Positions 53,197 to 61,719 of a DNA stretch of 64,000 bases are shown here, piece after piece. The notes beneath the pieces were generated by a model. It was not told the origin of the DNA, did not search any database, and worked only from the letters and a program-made list of their open reading frames with translations. A program made the position numbers and the translations under genes. Positions within the stretch are counted from its first letter, which is position 1. Each line of letters opens with the position of its first letter. Origin of the DNA: Chitinophagaceae bacterium (lineage in GTDB: Bacteria; Bacteroidota; Bacteroidia; Chitinophagales; Chitinophagaceae); the NCBI GenBank assembly GCA_016720825.1, contig JADKJV010000003.1, positions 1 through 64,000 on the forward strand, written 5' to 3'.

Positions 53197-53847
53197 ATGG
53201 GAGTGATTAAGGTAGCTATTGCAGATGACCATAAGATTTTCAGGAAAGGAGTCATTCTATCCCTGCGCCCTTTTACAAACATCAAGTTTGTACTTGAAGC
53301 CGATAACGGGGATGAACTGCTCAACGGCCTGCCATCCACAGAACCCGATGTGGTGCTGATGGACCTGCGCATGCCCGGCAAAGATGGCATAGAAGCCACG
53401 AAAGCCATCAGCAAACAATTCCCGCAGATCAAAGTACTGGTATTAAGTATGTATGAAGATGAGCGTTTCGTGTACCACCTCATGGAGAACGGCGCGAACG
53501 GTTACCTGCTTAAAAATTCAGAGCCCAATGAAATCAGGCGGGCCATCATGGAAGTATTTGAGAAAGGATATTACCTCAATAATTTCGTAAACCGGATCCT
53601 GCTGAAGAAATCCCATTCCAGGCAGAAAATTGTGCCTTCCCTCAACAGCGAAATCACCCTCAGCGATAAGGAAAAAGATGTGCTCCGTTTCATTTGCATG
53701 GAATTTACCGCCCAGGAGATTGCACAAAAAATGGAAATCAGTCCGCGTACTGTGGAAGCCATTAAAGACCGGCTGATGGAACGTTTTGGCAGCAAGAATA
53801 CAGCAGGACTTGTGTTCTTTGCCGTGAAGAATAACCTGATTGAGTAA
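53197..53847 (+). CDS. NarL/LuxR-family response regulator of module 2 (RR3)
   Basis: 216 residues. Acidic pair in IADDHK, Asp in VVLMDLRMP near residue 54, Lys in YLLKNSEPNE near 104. GerE HTH about 150-208 (SDKEKDVLRFICMEFTAQEIAQKMEISPRTVEAIKDRL). Adjacent to and cotranscribed with the module 2 kinase. It ends three bases from the convergent scoB gene. Targets are unknown; the palindromes at 50819 and 51338 are candidates. Confidence 0.93.
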   Translation: MGVIKVAIADDHKIFRKGVILSLRPFTNIKFVLEADNGDELLNGLPSTEPDVVLMDLRMPGKDGIEATKAISKQFPQIKVLVLSMYEDERFVYHLMENGANGYLLKNSEPNEIRRAIMEVFEKGYYLNNFVNRILLKKSHSRQKIVPSLNSEITLSDKEKDVLRFICMEFTAQEIAQKMEISPRTVEAIKDRLMERFGSKNTAGLVFFAVKNNLIE

Positions 53848-53850
53848 CAA

Positions 53851-54507
53851 TCAGAATACCATTTCAGGTATCTCACCCTCAATAATCAGTTTGCCGGCTG
53901 TTTTCTGCCGGATTTCATCCACCGAAACACCCGGTGCCCTTTCCAGTAAACGGAATCCCTGATCCGTCACATCCAGCACAGCCAGGTCAGACACTATTTT
54001 TTTCACGCAGCGGAGACCGGTCAGGGGCAGCGTGCACTTCGGCAATAATTTGGATTCGCCTTTGGGATTGCTGTGCACCATCGCCACAATAATGTTCCGG
54101 GCACTGGCCACCAGGTCCATCGCACCGCCCATTCCTTTGACCATTTTACCGGGGATCTTCCAGTTGGCTATATCACCTTCCTCGCTCACTTCCATCGCCC
54201 CTAACACGGTTAAATCCACTTTACCTGCACGAATCATCCCAAAGCTGAGGGCAGAATCAAAAAAAGCAGAACCGGGTACGGTTGTAATGGTTTGTTTGCC
54301 GGCATTGATCAGGTCGGGATCTTCATTCCCTTCAAACGGGAAGGGTCCCATGCCGAGCAGGCCATTCTCACTTTGCAGCACTACATTAATGCCCTTCGGG
54401 ATATAATTGGCCACCAGGGTGGGAATTCCAATACCCAGGTTTACATAATAACCATCCCTCAGTTCACGGGCAATGCGCTGCGCAATTTGTTCTTTGGTAA
54501 GTGCCAT
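53851..54507 (-). CDS. scoB: 3-oxoacid CoA-transferase subunit B
   Basis: The beta subunit of succinyl-CoA:3-ketoacid (or acetoacetate) CoA-transferase, which activates ketone bodies/acetoacetate. 218 residues with YVNLGIGIPTLVANYIP, the catalytic Glu in VVLQSENGLLGMGPFP near residue 47, and VDLTVLGAMEVSEEGDIANWKIPGK, a pattern shared by the family. Follows scoA by 37 bases on the same strand. Complete. Confidence 0.95.
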   Translation of the reverse strand: MALTKEQIAQRIARELRDGYYVNLGIGIPTLVANYIPKGINVVLQSENGLLGMGPFPFEGNEDPDLINAGKQTITTVPGSAFFDSALSFGMIRAGKVDLTVLGAMEVSEEGDIANWKIPGKMVKGMGGAMDLVASARNIIVAMVHSNPKGESKLLPKCTLPLTGLRCVKKIVSDLAVLDVTDQGFRLLERAPGVSVDEIRQKTAGKLIIEGEIPEMVF

Positions 54508-54544
54508 GTCAGTTTTTTTATTGAGGATTCATTGATGCAAATGA

Positions 54545-55240
54545 TCAGGCTTTCCGGACTGTCCGCTGCTCAATTCTTTTTTCGTAATCTTTTCCCTGGA
54601 AAATGCGGTGTACATAAATACCCGGTGTATGGATATGATCGGGATCGAGTTCACCGGCGGGTACCAGTTCCTCCACTTCTGCAATGGTGATTTTGCCGGC
54701 CATAGCCATCAGCGGATTGAAATTCCGGGCGGTTTCGCGGTACACCAGGTTTCCTTCCGTATCCCCTTTCCAGGCTTTCACGATCGCATAATCAGCATCA
54801 AATGCCATTTCCATCAGGTAGTCTTTGCCATTAAAATTCCTCGTTTCTTTTCCGATAGCCACTTCAGTACCCACTCCAGCCGGGGTAAATACAGCAGGCA
54901 TGCCGTAACCTGCTGCGAGGCAACGTGTGGCCAGTGTGCCCTGCGGAATCAATTCCACTTCCAGCTCACCGCTCAGCAACTGCCGTTCGAATTCTGCATT
55001 CTCACCCACATAAGATGAAATCATTTTGCGTACCTGTTTTTGCTGTAACATCAGGCCAATGCCAAAATCATCCACGCCTGCATTGTTGGAAATACAGGTC
55101 AGGTTTTTCACACCTTTACTGACAAGGGCTGTAATACAATTTTCAGGGATACCGCATAAACCAAAACCACCCAGCATGATGGTGGCTCCGTCGCGGATAT
55201 CATGGATCGCTTCCGCTGCATGGGATACAACTTTATTCAT
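54545..55240 (-). CDS. scoA: 3-oxoacid CoA-transferase subunit A
   Basis: The alpha subunit, 231 residues from the ATG at 55240 (MNKVVSHAAEAIHDIRDGAT); the frame is open upstream to 55378 but those residues lie in the spacer after the lipoprotein gene. Characteristic MLGGFGLCGIPENCI, ISNNAGVDDFGIGLML, GELEVELIPQGTLA and PAVFTPAGVGTEV are visible. It forms a heterotetramer with ScoB. It is the fourth gene of a minus-strand run coaBC-porD-lipoprotein-scoA-scoB. Confidence 0.95.
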   Translation of the reverse strand: MNKVVSHAAEAIHDIRDGATIMLGGFGLCGIPENCITALVSKGVKNLTCISNNAGVDDFGIGLMLQQKQVRKMISSYVGENAEFERQLLSGELEVELIPQGTLATRCLAAGYGMPAVFTPAGVGTEVAIGKETRNFNGKDYLMEMAFDADYAIVKAWKGDTEGNLVYRETARNFNPLMAMAGKITIAEVEELVPAGELDPDHIHTPGIYVHRIFQGKDYEKRIEQRTVRKA

Positions 55241-55301
55241 ATGCTCGCAATTAGTCCTAAAATTAGGGAACTTGGGTTGATAAAAAACTGAACCGGAACG
55301 G

Positions 55302-55760
55302 CTACTGGGGTTTCCCCAGCCTGGTTTTCGGAAGCACTTTTGACACCGTATCACCCGGGGCGGAAATAACAGTATCATTTTTATGTTGCATGGCTGTATC
55401 TGCCAGAACGGGTTTATATATTTCTTCCGGTTTGAGTTCTGGTCTTGTGGAAATAGAATCCATCACGGCTTTTAGCAGCGCCGGATGTTTCTGGTAGTAT
55501 TTAAAACTTGTCTGGAATTCTTCACGCGTAATGGCATGCTCCCTGAAAATACGCTGGTAATAACCCATACTCACCGCATCTTTATTCAGCGAGGAATCTT
55601 TGATAAAAACAAAATCTGTCAGGAACTGGTCTGTGCGCATCACATCCCACATCACGTCTTCCATTTTTTCAGCAGGCAGCACACCGGCCGGCAGTTTGTT
55701 TTTCCTGCCACAGGCAATCAACAGCCCTGAAAAAAACATCAGCAAAAGCAGTCTCCTCAT
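55302..55760 (-). CDS. DUF4296-type lipoprotein
   Basis: 152 residues. Lipoprotein signal peptide with a lipobox Cys (LLIACGRK, Cys near residue 17). The conserved MEDVMWDVMRTDQFL block, YYQRIFREHAITREEFQTSFKYYQKHP and a polar tail fit the DUF4296 family of Bacteroidota. The function is unknown. Its start overlaps the porD stop by four bases, so it is translationally coupled to a T9SS gene. Confidence 0.8.
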   Translation of the reverse strand: MRRLLLLMFFSGLLIACGRKNKLPAGVLPAEKMEDVMWDVMRTDQFLTDFVFIKDSSLNKDAVSMGYYQRIFREHAITREEFQTSFKYYQKHPALLKAVMDSISTRPELKPEEIYKPVLADTAMQHKNDTVISAPGDTVSKVLPKTRLGKPQ

Positions 55761-56674
55761 TTCAGGTCTTTATAAGTCTGTGCATGGGTGAGATCCAGTT
55801 TGGTCAGCAACTCCCGCGCCCTCGTTTTTTGTTCAGCCGTGGCTTTGCTGAATACTTTCAGCAACTCCGTGCTTTTTCCCTGGAAGAAAAACTGGACTAT
55901 CATTGAATTGGGGTTCTCCCCGTTAATGGTATTGAGATAATTTAAACTGTTGAGAATGCCATTGCGTCCATCTTCCTCACTGCTGTAAAAATTATCCATC
56001 CCGTTGCGGTAATACGCATAGAATACATCATGCAATAAAGCAAAGCGGTTGTTATTCAGGTTCTCTGCCAGCCAGTAACGGTTACGCAGGCTTTCGTAAG
56101 ATTTCCAGCCGGTAATCTCTTTGTTCTCGGGTGCATTGTTTACAATATTCCAGGCTTTCTGGAAATAAGAATCACCGCCTCTCAGCGCGTATGAATCATA
56201 ATCCATACCGAGAATGATATTTACATAATACGCCAGTGTGGCTGTCAAATTTGAAGCCAGCGGATCATTTCCCTGTATCCTGTTTTCATTAAACTCGATG
56301 GGCTGGAATTCAACATAGCGGAACACCAGGTTTTCATCCAGGAAATTGATGATGGGTGAATCGTATGAGGTATTGTAAATCGGACGGGCAGCCTGTACGG
56401 TAAGTTTACCCGCAAACACATTATTCCCCAGGTCACGTTCCAGGTTGAGCAGGAAGTTGCACTGGATTTTTTCATTGGGCTGCACCACATCATTAGTCCA
56501 CCTGCGGTTATTCAGGAAAGTCATCAAAGCCCCCTGCAGGGTCTGGAATACTTTCTTGTCAACCTGTGTACTGATCTTGCTGGTAATAACAGTCAGTCTT
56601 GCCTGCAGTTCCTGCGCCTGTGCGAGTCCTGTAACCAGGCAGAATAAAATCGCTATTCCGGTTTTTTTAAGCAT
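55757..56674 (-). CDS. porD: DUF4835 protein, type IX secretion component PorD
   Basis: 305 residues. Signal peptide ending AQAQ, then ELQARLTVITSKIS and the family's FLNNRRWT, PIYNTSYDSPIINFLDE, YYVNIILGMDYDSYA and NGMDNFYSSEEDGR motifs. DUF4835 proteins are annotated as PorD, linked to T9SS function in Porphyromonas; the molecular role is not settled. The start overlaps the coaBC stop by eight bases. It would act in the periplasm with SprA and PorE-type proteins. Confidence 0.88.
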   Translation of the reverse strand: MLKKTGIAILFCLVTGLAQAQELQARLTVITSKISTQVDKKVFQTLQGALMTFLNNRRWTNDVVQPNEKIQCNFLLNLERDLGNNVFAGKLTVQAARPIYNTSYDSPIINFLDENLVFRYVEFQPIEFNENRIQGNDPLASNLTATLAYYVNIILGMDYDSYALRGGDSYFQKAWNIVNNAPENKEITGWKSYESLRNRYWLAENLNNNRFALLHDVFYAYYRNGMDNFYSSEEDGRNGILNSLNYLNTINGENPNSMIVQFFFQGKSTELLKVFSKATAEQKTRARELLTKLDLTHAQTYKDLK

Positions 56675-57863
56675 AATATAAACGGATTACCGTGTCAATG
56701 ATATCCTGTGCCACGGCTGTTTTTGATTTGTTGTCAAAGGGAATCTTATCTCCCTGCTTTGTAAAAATCGTCACTTTATTGGTATCTGTACCGAAACCTG
56801 CGTCTTTATCCTGCAGTGAATTCAGTACAATGATATCCGCATTTTTCTTTTTCAGTTTTTCTTTTGCGGCCGCTTCACCATCTGTGGTCTCCAGTGCAAA
56901 GCCTACAAGCACCTGGTTCTTTCTTTTTACTTTCCCCAGTGATGCAAGTATATCCGTGGTTCTTGTCAGTTCAAGTACCATCAGCGGATCCGATTTTTTA
57001 ATCTTATCCTTTGCTGTTTTCACCGGTGTATAATCAGCCACTGCGGCAGCCATCACGGTAATATCCGATTTGGGAAAACTGCGGCTGCATGCTTTGAACA
57101 TCTCTGCGGCTGTTTTTACCCGGATCGTTTTGATCCCTTCCGGTAAAACAATTTCACCAACAGGACCGAGCACCAGGGTTACATCGGCGCCCTGTTTCTG
57201 TAATGCTGCTGCCAGTGCGATGCCCATTTTCCCGGAGGAATGGTTCCCGATAAAACGGACGGGATCCAGCGGCTCATGGGTGGGACCGGCACTGACGAGT
57301 GCTTTTTTCCCTTTGAGTAACGGGGTATGGCTGAATAAATTGCTTATATAAGAAAGGATATCCTCCGGTTCTGCCATCCGGCCTTCTCCCACCAGCCCGC
57401 TGGCTAAATCGCCATGAGTAACCGGAATGACCTGGTTTCCGAAAGTTTGTATTTTCTGCAGATTGGCTTTGGTGGATGGATGTTTCCACATATCCTCATC
57501 CATGGCAGGGGCCACCAGCACGGGACAGGTTGCCGATAAATAAACCGCCAGTAAAAGGTTATCACACTGACCCGAGGCCATTTTAGCGAGTGTATTGCAG
57601 CTGAGCGGGGCGATTACCATACAATCAGCCCAGCGGCCGAGCATGACGTGGTTTGACCAGCCCTGGTCGCCCGAAATTTCACACAACACAGGCTGGTTAC
57701 TCAGGGTGGAAAGGGTAAGCTGGGGCACAAATTCACGGGCAGCGGGACTGATCACCACTTTTACCTCCGCGCCGGCTTTCACCAGGAGGCGGAGCAGTAA
57801 AATGGATTTATAGGCCGCGATGCTGCCGGTAATACCCAGTAATATCTTTTTTCCTTTCAGCAT
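56667..57863 (-). CDS. coaBC: Bifunctional phosphopantothenoylcysteine decarboxylase / phosphopantothenate-cysteine ligase
   Basis: CoaBC catalyses two successive steps of coenzyme A synthesis. 398 residues. The N-terminal flavoprotein CoaC domain (residues 1-~185) has LLGITGSIAAYKS, SCNTLAKMASGQCDNLL and VAPAMDEDMWKHP. The CoaB domain from about 190 has SAGPTHEPLDPVRFIGNHSSGKMG and AAVADY. The segment aligned with the E. coli catalytic Cys158 (ACGxxGxGRM) reads ASGLVGEGRM, Ser in place of Cys, a variant I believe is shared by relatives. It heads the run with porD. A long repeat-filled gap lies upstream. Confidence 0.95.
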   Translation of the reverse strand: MLKGKKILLGITGSIAAYKSILLLRLLVKAGAEVKVVISPAAREFVPQLTLSTLSNQPVLCEISGDQGWSNHVMLGRWADCMVIAPLSCNTLAKMASGQCDNLLLAVYLSATCPVLVAPAMDEDMWKHPSTKANLQKIQTFGNQVIPVTHGDLASGLVGEGRMAEPEDILSYISNLFSHTPLLKGKKALVSAGPTHEPLDPVRFIGNHSSGKMGIALAAALQKQGADVTLVLGPVGEIVLPEGIKTIRVKTAAEMFKACSRSFPKSDITVMAAAVADYTPVKTAKDKIKKSDPLMVLELTRTTDILASLGKVKRKNQVLVGFALETTDGEAAAKEKLKKKNADIIVLNSLQDKDAGFGTDTNKVTIFTKQGDKIPFDNKSKTAVAQDIIDTVIRLYYA

Positions 57864-58048
57864 GACTCCTCAAATGTACCATTTAGGCTTAAAATTGTCG
57901 CATCCGGATGCCCAGAACCCTGTTAAAAACAAAAAAGCAGCCTTTCTGCAATAAGAATATTATCAAATAACCTGCAGTGGGGTTATTTAGATGAACCGGA
58001 CCACGGTTTTCAATATTATTTTAAAAGAAGCTACCTGATTCTATTTTA

Positions 58049-58320
58049 CCCCGGGTTAAAACCCGGGGCAATGGTTGGCGCTGATTCAACGCTATCCCAT
58101 TTTTTGTTTTCGATTCTTTTGAAGATAAAGCCTGGGGCTAAAGCCCCGCAGCAGTATGCTTCCTTTTTTTGATCAAAGAATAATGCTACCGGGACTTTAG
58201 TCCCTTTACAACTATTGCTACAGAGTTATTATTTATAATACTTGATAAGCAGATAGAGAAATCACACTTTTTTTTGCAAGCTTCCAGGCTTTTGAATTGC
58301 CCCGGGTTTTAAACCCGGGG
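58049..58320. repeat. Cluster of REP-like perfect palindromes
   Basis: Four GC-armed palindromes with A/T cores: CCCCGGGTTAAAACCCGGGG at 58049-58068; GGGGCTAAAGCCCC at 58134-58147; GGGACTTTAGTCCC at 58191-58204; and a CCCCGGG...CCCGGGG copy at 58300-58320. Related sequence (CCCCGGGTAAA) recurs near 58410. They occupy the gap between coaBC and rpoZ, which otherwise shows no gene. The look is that of REP elements moved by RAYT transposases; no transposase is present here. Confidence 0.75.
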
Positions 58321-58423
58321 TAAAAAATCAACCGGGCAAGTTTGATGCCCTGGCGTTGTCCTCACGCACCATTTCGTTAACGAGATCTTTTTGTTATCCC
58401 GGTATTAACCCCGGGTAAATTTT

Positions 58424-58461
58424 TAACAAAAAAAGAGGCTGCCTCGTGTGAGACAGCCTCT
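58424..58461 (-). terminator. Intrinsic terminator after rpoZ
   Basis: AGAGGCTG (58434-58441) pairs with CAGCCTCT (58454-58461); on the minus strand it is followed by a T run (plus-strand A run before 58434). It ends the bamD-rpoZ unit, 23 bases after the rpoZ stop. Confidence 0.8.
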
Positions 58462-58484
58462 GTAGTTATTTGAAGCATCGTGAA

Positions 58485-58826
58485 TCAGCTGAACAGTTCG
58501 TCTTCACCTTTGCGGTAATACACTTTATCATCCAGGAATTCCTGGGTAGCCAGCAGGGCCGGGTTGGGCATTCTCTCATAAGCACGGGAGATTTCAATCT
58601 GCTCCTTGTTCTCATGGATTTCTTCCAGGCTGTCGGTATGGCTGGCAAATTCTTCCAGTTTATTATGCAGTTCCTCTTTCAGGGAAATATTGATCTGGTT
58701 AGCCCTTTTGGCAATAATGGCAATAGAACCATATAAGTTACCGGTCTTGGCCTTGATATCATCGAGGTGACGGGTTTCCACGTTGTTGGTAATGCCGGCA
58801 CTGAGCTGGCGTCTGAGTTTGCTCAT
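58485..58826 (-). CDS. rpoZ: RNA polymerase omega subunit
   Basis: 113 residues, a Bacteroidota-type omega subunit. Visible are TRHLDDIKAKTGNLYGSIAIIAKRANQINISLKEEL (the conserved region that wraps the beta' C-terminus, with the KRANQI segment) and a C-terminal PNPALLATQEFLDDKV tail common in the phylum. It overlaps the bamD stop by one base (TAATG) and is followed by a strong terminator. Confidence 0.88.
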   Translation of the reverse strand: MSKLRRQLSAGITNNVETRHLDDIKAKTGNLYGSIAIIAKRANQINISLKEELHNKLEEFASHTDSLEEIHENKEQIEISRAYERMPNPALLATQEFLDDKVYYRKGEDELFS

Positions 58827-59620
58827 TATTTCAGGTTTTTAATATTCGTTTGACAAAGTTGTAAGAACTGATCGGCTTCTTTTTTCAGTTTGCTTTCGGG
58901 GAAGCGATCGGTAAAATCGTTGCATTCGGCTATCACATCTTCATAACGCTCCACTTTCTTTTCTTCCACACTGAGTTGTGCATAACGGTAATACGCTTTA
59001 ATGATCATCAGTTTGTATTCGTCACCGCGGGGCGATTCAGGATAGTTTTCCAGCAAGGCGGTGAATGCCACACCTGCGGCCCTGAACTGGCTGAGGTCAT
59101 AATACAATTTGGCGCTTTTGTAATCTTTTGTCTCCAGTTTATTCCGGCAGACATCAATGATATCGTTGGCATCCTTATTCCGCAGTGATCCGGGATGGGT
59201 GTTGATGAACACCTGCATCATTCCCATGGCTTTGATGGTACTGGTTTGATCCAGTTCAGGCTTGGGGGACTGCTTGAAAAAGGAAAAAGCGCGCATGTAG
59301 TCAACTTCTTCCGATTTGGGGCTGTTCGGGAAAATCTCCAGGAAACTCTTGAACAGGTTTTCGGCGTTCATATAGTCGCCCTGGTTATAAGCGCAGTAAG
59401 CGTACTTATAATAGATATCCGTAAACTCCGGCCTGGTTTTGAAATAAGGCATTACATCCTCATATACTTCCTGGGCCTTGCTGTATTGTTTTTTTACAAA
59501 GAACTGTTCTGCCATCCGCAGTTTGAACTCCGGGTCCGGGTTCTTAAGCAATTTGGTCATTTTATTGCTGCAACTACTAAGGACCAGGGAGACCAGTATG
59601 ACTTTCAGAATGCTTTTCAT
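58826..59620 (-). CDS. bamD: Outer-membrane assembly lipoprotein BamD
   Basis: About 264 residues from the ATG at 59620. Lipoprotein signal peptide with lipobox Cys (LVSLVLSSCSNK), then five TPR-like repeats (QFFVKKQYSKAQEVYEDVM; YKYAYCAYNQGDYMNAENLF with FLEIFPNSPKSEEVDYMRA; and FRAAGVAFTALLENYPESPRGDEYKLM). BamD is the essential partner of BamA in beta-barrel insertion. The downstream order rpoZ, then coaBC and porD, is commonly seen in Bacteroidota, although here a repeat-rich gap separates coaBC. Confidence 0.93.
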   Translation of the reverse strand: MKSILKVILVSLVLSSCSNKMTKLLKNPDPEFKLRMAEQFFVKKQYSKAQEVYEDVMPYFKTRPEFTDIYYKYAYCAYNQGDYMNAENLFKSFLEIFPNSPKSEEVDYMRAFSFFKQSPKPELDQTSTIKAMGMMQVFINTHPGSLRNKDANDIIDVCRNKLETKDYKSAKLYYDLSQFRAAGVAFTALLENYPESPRGDEYKLMIIKAYYRYAQLSVEEKKVERYEDVIAECNDFTDRFPESKLKKEADQFLQLCQTNIKNLK

Positions 59621-59749
59621 AAAGGTTTGCAAAGTTAACTGTTATCGGCAAATCTTGCGGAAAAAAGATAAGCCACCAAACCGGGCTCGTTAAGGTTATG
59701 ATAAAGCAGGGTCTTTTTGCCTCCGGGAGGGTTCATTATCAGACTTCTG

Positions 59750-59781
59750 GAAAAAACAGAACCTCCCGGGTTAACGGGAGG
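59750..59781 (-). terminator. Intrinsic terminator after the OmpA gene
   Basis: CCTCCCG (59762-59768) and CGGGAGG (59775-59781) form a seven-base GC stem; on the minus strand it is followed by TTCTGTTTTTTCC. It lies about 30 bases after the OmpA stop. Confidence 0.75.
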
Positions 59782-59808
59782 CTCTGTCAGCAAAAAGTAT
59801 ATCAACTA

Positions 59809-61518
59809 TTAATTCTTCCTGAGGTTGGGGTGAGGAGGATCAACAGTATTGGGTCCTTCTTCACCGTCTGCAGCAGCGCGGAGGTCAACTGTGTTGCAGT
59901 CGCCGCCATTCTGGCCGTAGTTGAAGATGAAACGATCCAGACTGAGACCTTCTTTATCCACCATGTAGTTGATCACGGCATTTACGTGATCCCAGCTCAG
60001 CTGCTGTTCTTTCTTATTAGAAGAGCAGTAACCGATAACTACCACTTTACAACCGGGATTAGATTTCAGTTTAGCAGCAACAGTGCTGAGAACTGCTTTA
60101 GCATCATCATCCAGTTTGTTAGAATTCACTTTGAAAGCAACGCTTGGCAGTGAACCTAATTTAGTAGAGCAAGTTTCAACAGGAGGTGCAATGATTTTGC
60201 AATCATCAGGGCATTTGCAATGACCTACACCATCAGCGTCAACAGGCTGGCAGTATGTTGGTGTGATAAGTTCTTTGTCTTTACAATCAGGAACACCATC
60301 ACCATCTGTGTCTTTTGTTACACCATGGCTGTCAACAGGGCATCCGGCAGGAGTTTGTTCCTGGTCGAACTGGTCTGTAACACCGTCACCATCCTGGTCA
60401 GGCAGTACGGGTTTGGGCAGACGCATCAGGCGGGGGTTGCGGATTTCGCTGTAAGCGTAATCCAGCGGGTTCATCCACCAGAGGGGTTCAACAGATTTAG
60501 AACCGATGTTGATATTCAGACCGAGGCTGAGATAATTGTAAGAATCGTAATCACGCGTAAGAACAGGAGCGCCATATACGTGTTCCTGCCAGCGCTGGCC
60601 ATCCAGTAAGTCGTCTTTTACGAATGTAACGCGATCTTCCAGTGCAAGGTTGATGCGGTTGCTGAGTTTGAAAGCCATACCAGCACCTACTGAACCAGAG
60701 GGTTTGAATGTTTTACCAAACAGTTTGGGACGACGGATACCCTGATTGTCGGCAGGAGTTTCGTACGTATCATCCTGCAGTGATTTCAACTGATCCAGCA
60801 TATCCTTACGGTTTTTGTAAGGCGTATTCGTTCCCTGGGGGAAAGTATACTTTGTAGAACCGTTCAGTGCATTCACTTTGGTATCATATACTGTTCCGCC
60901 CACACCAGCAAAACCGTAGAAATTGAATCCGGTTTTGGATTTGTGGAAACGGATGTTGTTCAGAGTAACAACGCCTTCCAGGCTCAGATCCTGAACTTTG
61001 GATTTGTAGTTGTAGAACACATCTTCAAATGGAGTGGTAGTAAGTCCTGTTTTTGTAGAAACATAAATTAACGGACTACCAGCACCACCACTGGGAAGCA
61101 TTCTGGGAGCAGAATACCTTTCTGAAGCAGGCAGGTTACCTACCCAGGCAGGGTTATTTGAGAAGTTGGCAGCAGGCAACCAGGCCTGGCCCTTACCGAT
61201 TCCATAGATATACTCCAAACGAAGGGAGAAGATATATCCGAAGGCCTTTCTTACATGAAGACCGAAACCGGGAGAAACGAATTTAGAAGGAATATCACCA
61301 CTGATATTGAAGAGACCGCCCTTAATACCAATCTCCCACTGATTGCGGGGTTTAGCAGGGAAGTTATTCGTTCCATTGAGGAACTCAGTGTGTTGGGGTA
61401 ATCTTTTTGCGGGGATCTGAGTGGAATCGTAAGTCGTTCCAATCTTTACCTGCGAAAAACTATTCATGGACAGCACAAAGGCAACGGCCATGAATAACAA
61501 GTACTTTTTGCTTGCCAT
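59809..61518 (-). CDS. OmpA-family outer-membrane protein with thrombospondin-3-like repeats
   Basis: 569 residues. Signal peptide ending SFSQ, then an N-terminal beta-barrel to about residue 365 (WEIGIKGGLFNISGD; LRLEYIYGIGKG; FNFYGFAGVGG). Asp-rich calcium-binding repeats follow at about 370-415 (DQDGDGVTDQFD; DTDGDGVPDCKDKE), then a short Cys-rich linker and a C-terminal OmpA domain (VAFKVNSNKLDDDAKAVLSTVA; VVVIGYCSS). In the peptidoglycan-binding loop the usual GHTD is replaced by GYCSS, so cell-wall binding may be altered. It has an excellent promoter, suggesting high expression. Confidence 0.9.
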   Translation of the reverse strand: MASKKYLLFMAVAFVLSMNSFSQVKIGTTYDSTQIPAKRLPQHTEFLNGTNNFPAKPRNQWEIGIKGGLFNISGDIPSKFVSPGFGLHVRKAFGYIFSLRLEYIYGIGKGQAWLPAANFSNNPAWVGNLPASERYSAPRMLPSGGAGSPLIYVSTKTGLTTTPFEDVFYNYKSKVQDLSLEGVVTLNNIRFHKSKTGFNFYGFAGVGGTVYDTKVNALNGSTKYTFPQGTNTPYKNRKDMLDQLKSLQDDTYETPADNQGIRRPKLFGKTFKPSGSVGAGMAFKLSNRINLALEDRVTFVKDDLLDGQRWQEHVYGAPVLTRDYDSYNYLSLGLNINIGSKSVEPLWWMNPLDYAYSEIRNPRLMRLPKPVLPDQDGDGVTDQFDQEQTPAGCPVDSHGVTKDTDGDGVPDCKDKELITPTYCQPVDADGVGHCKCPDDCKIIAPPVETCSTKLGSLPSVAFKVNSNKLDDDAKAVLSTVAAKLKSNPGCKVVVIGYCSSNKKEQQLSWDHVNAVINYMVDKEGLSLDRFIFNYGQNGGDCNTVDLRAAADGEEGPNTVDPPHPNLRKN

Positions 61519-61562
61519 AACTAAGAATTAGGTTTTTGAGGAAACAATGTCCAAATAATGAG

Positions 61563-61594
61563 CAAAAATATACATTGAGGGGTAATTACCAAAA
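61563..61594 (-). promoter_or_regulatory. Strong Bacteroidota promoter for the OmpA gene
   Basis: On the minus strand TTTTG (61594-61590), exactly 19 bases, then TATTTTTG (61570-61563): a full match to the TTTG-N19-TAnnTTTG consensus. The expected leader is about 38 bases. Confidence 0.75.
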
Positions 61595-61719
61595 TTTTAA
61601 GTTAATTATTTGCCCCCGGTTGTATATTATTTTTCAATTACTTAGTCTGTTTTTAAACTCATTTTGCTGCCTCCCCCCTCAATTATTTTTTTGCGCCGTA
61701 AATTGCCCCAATTTTACAA

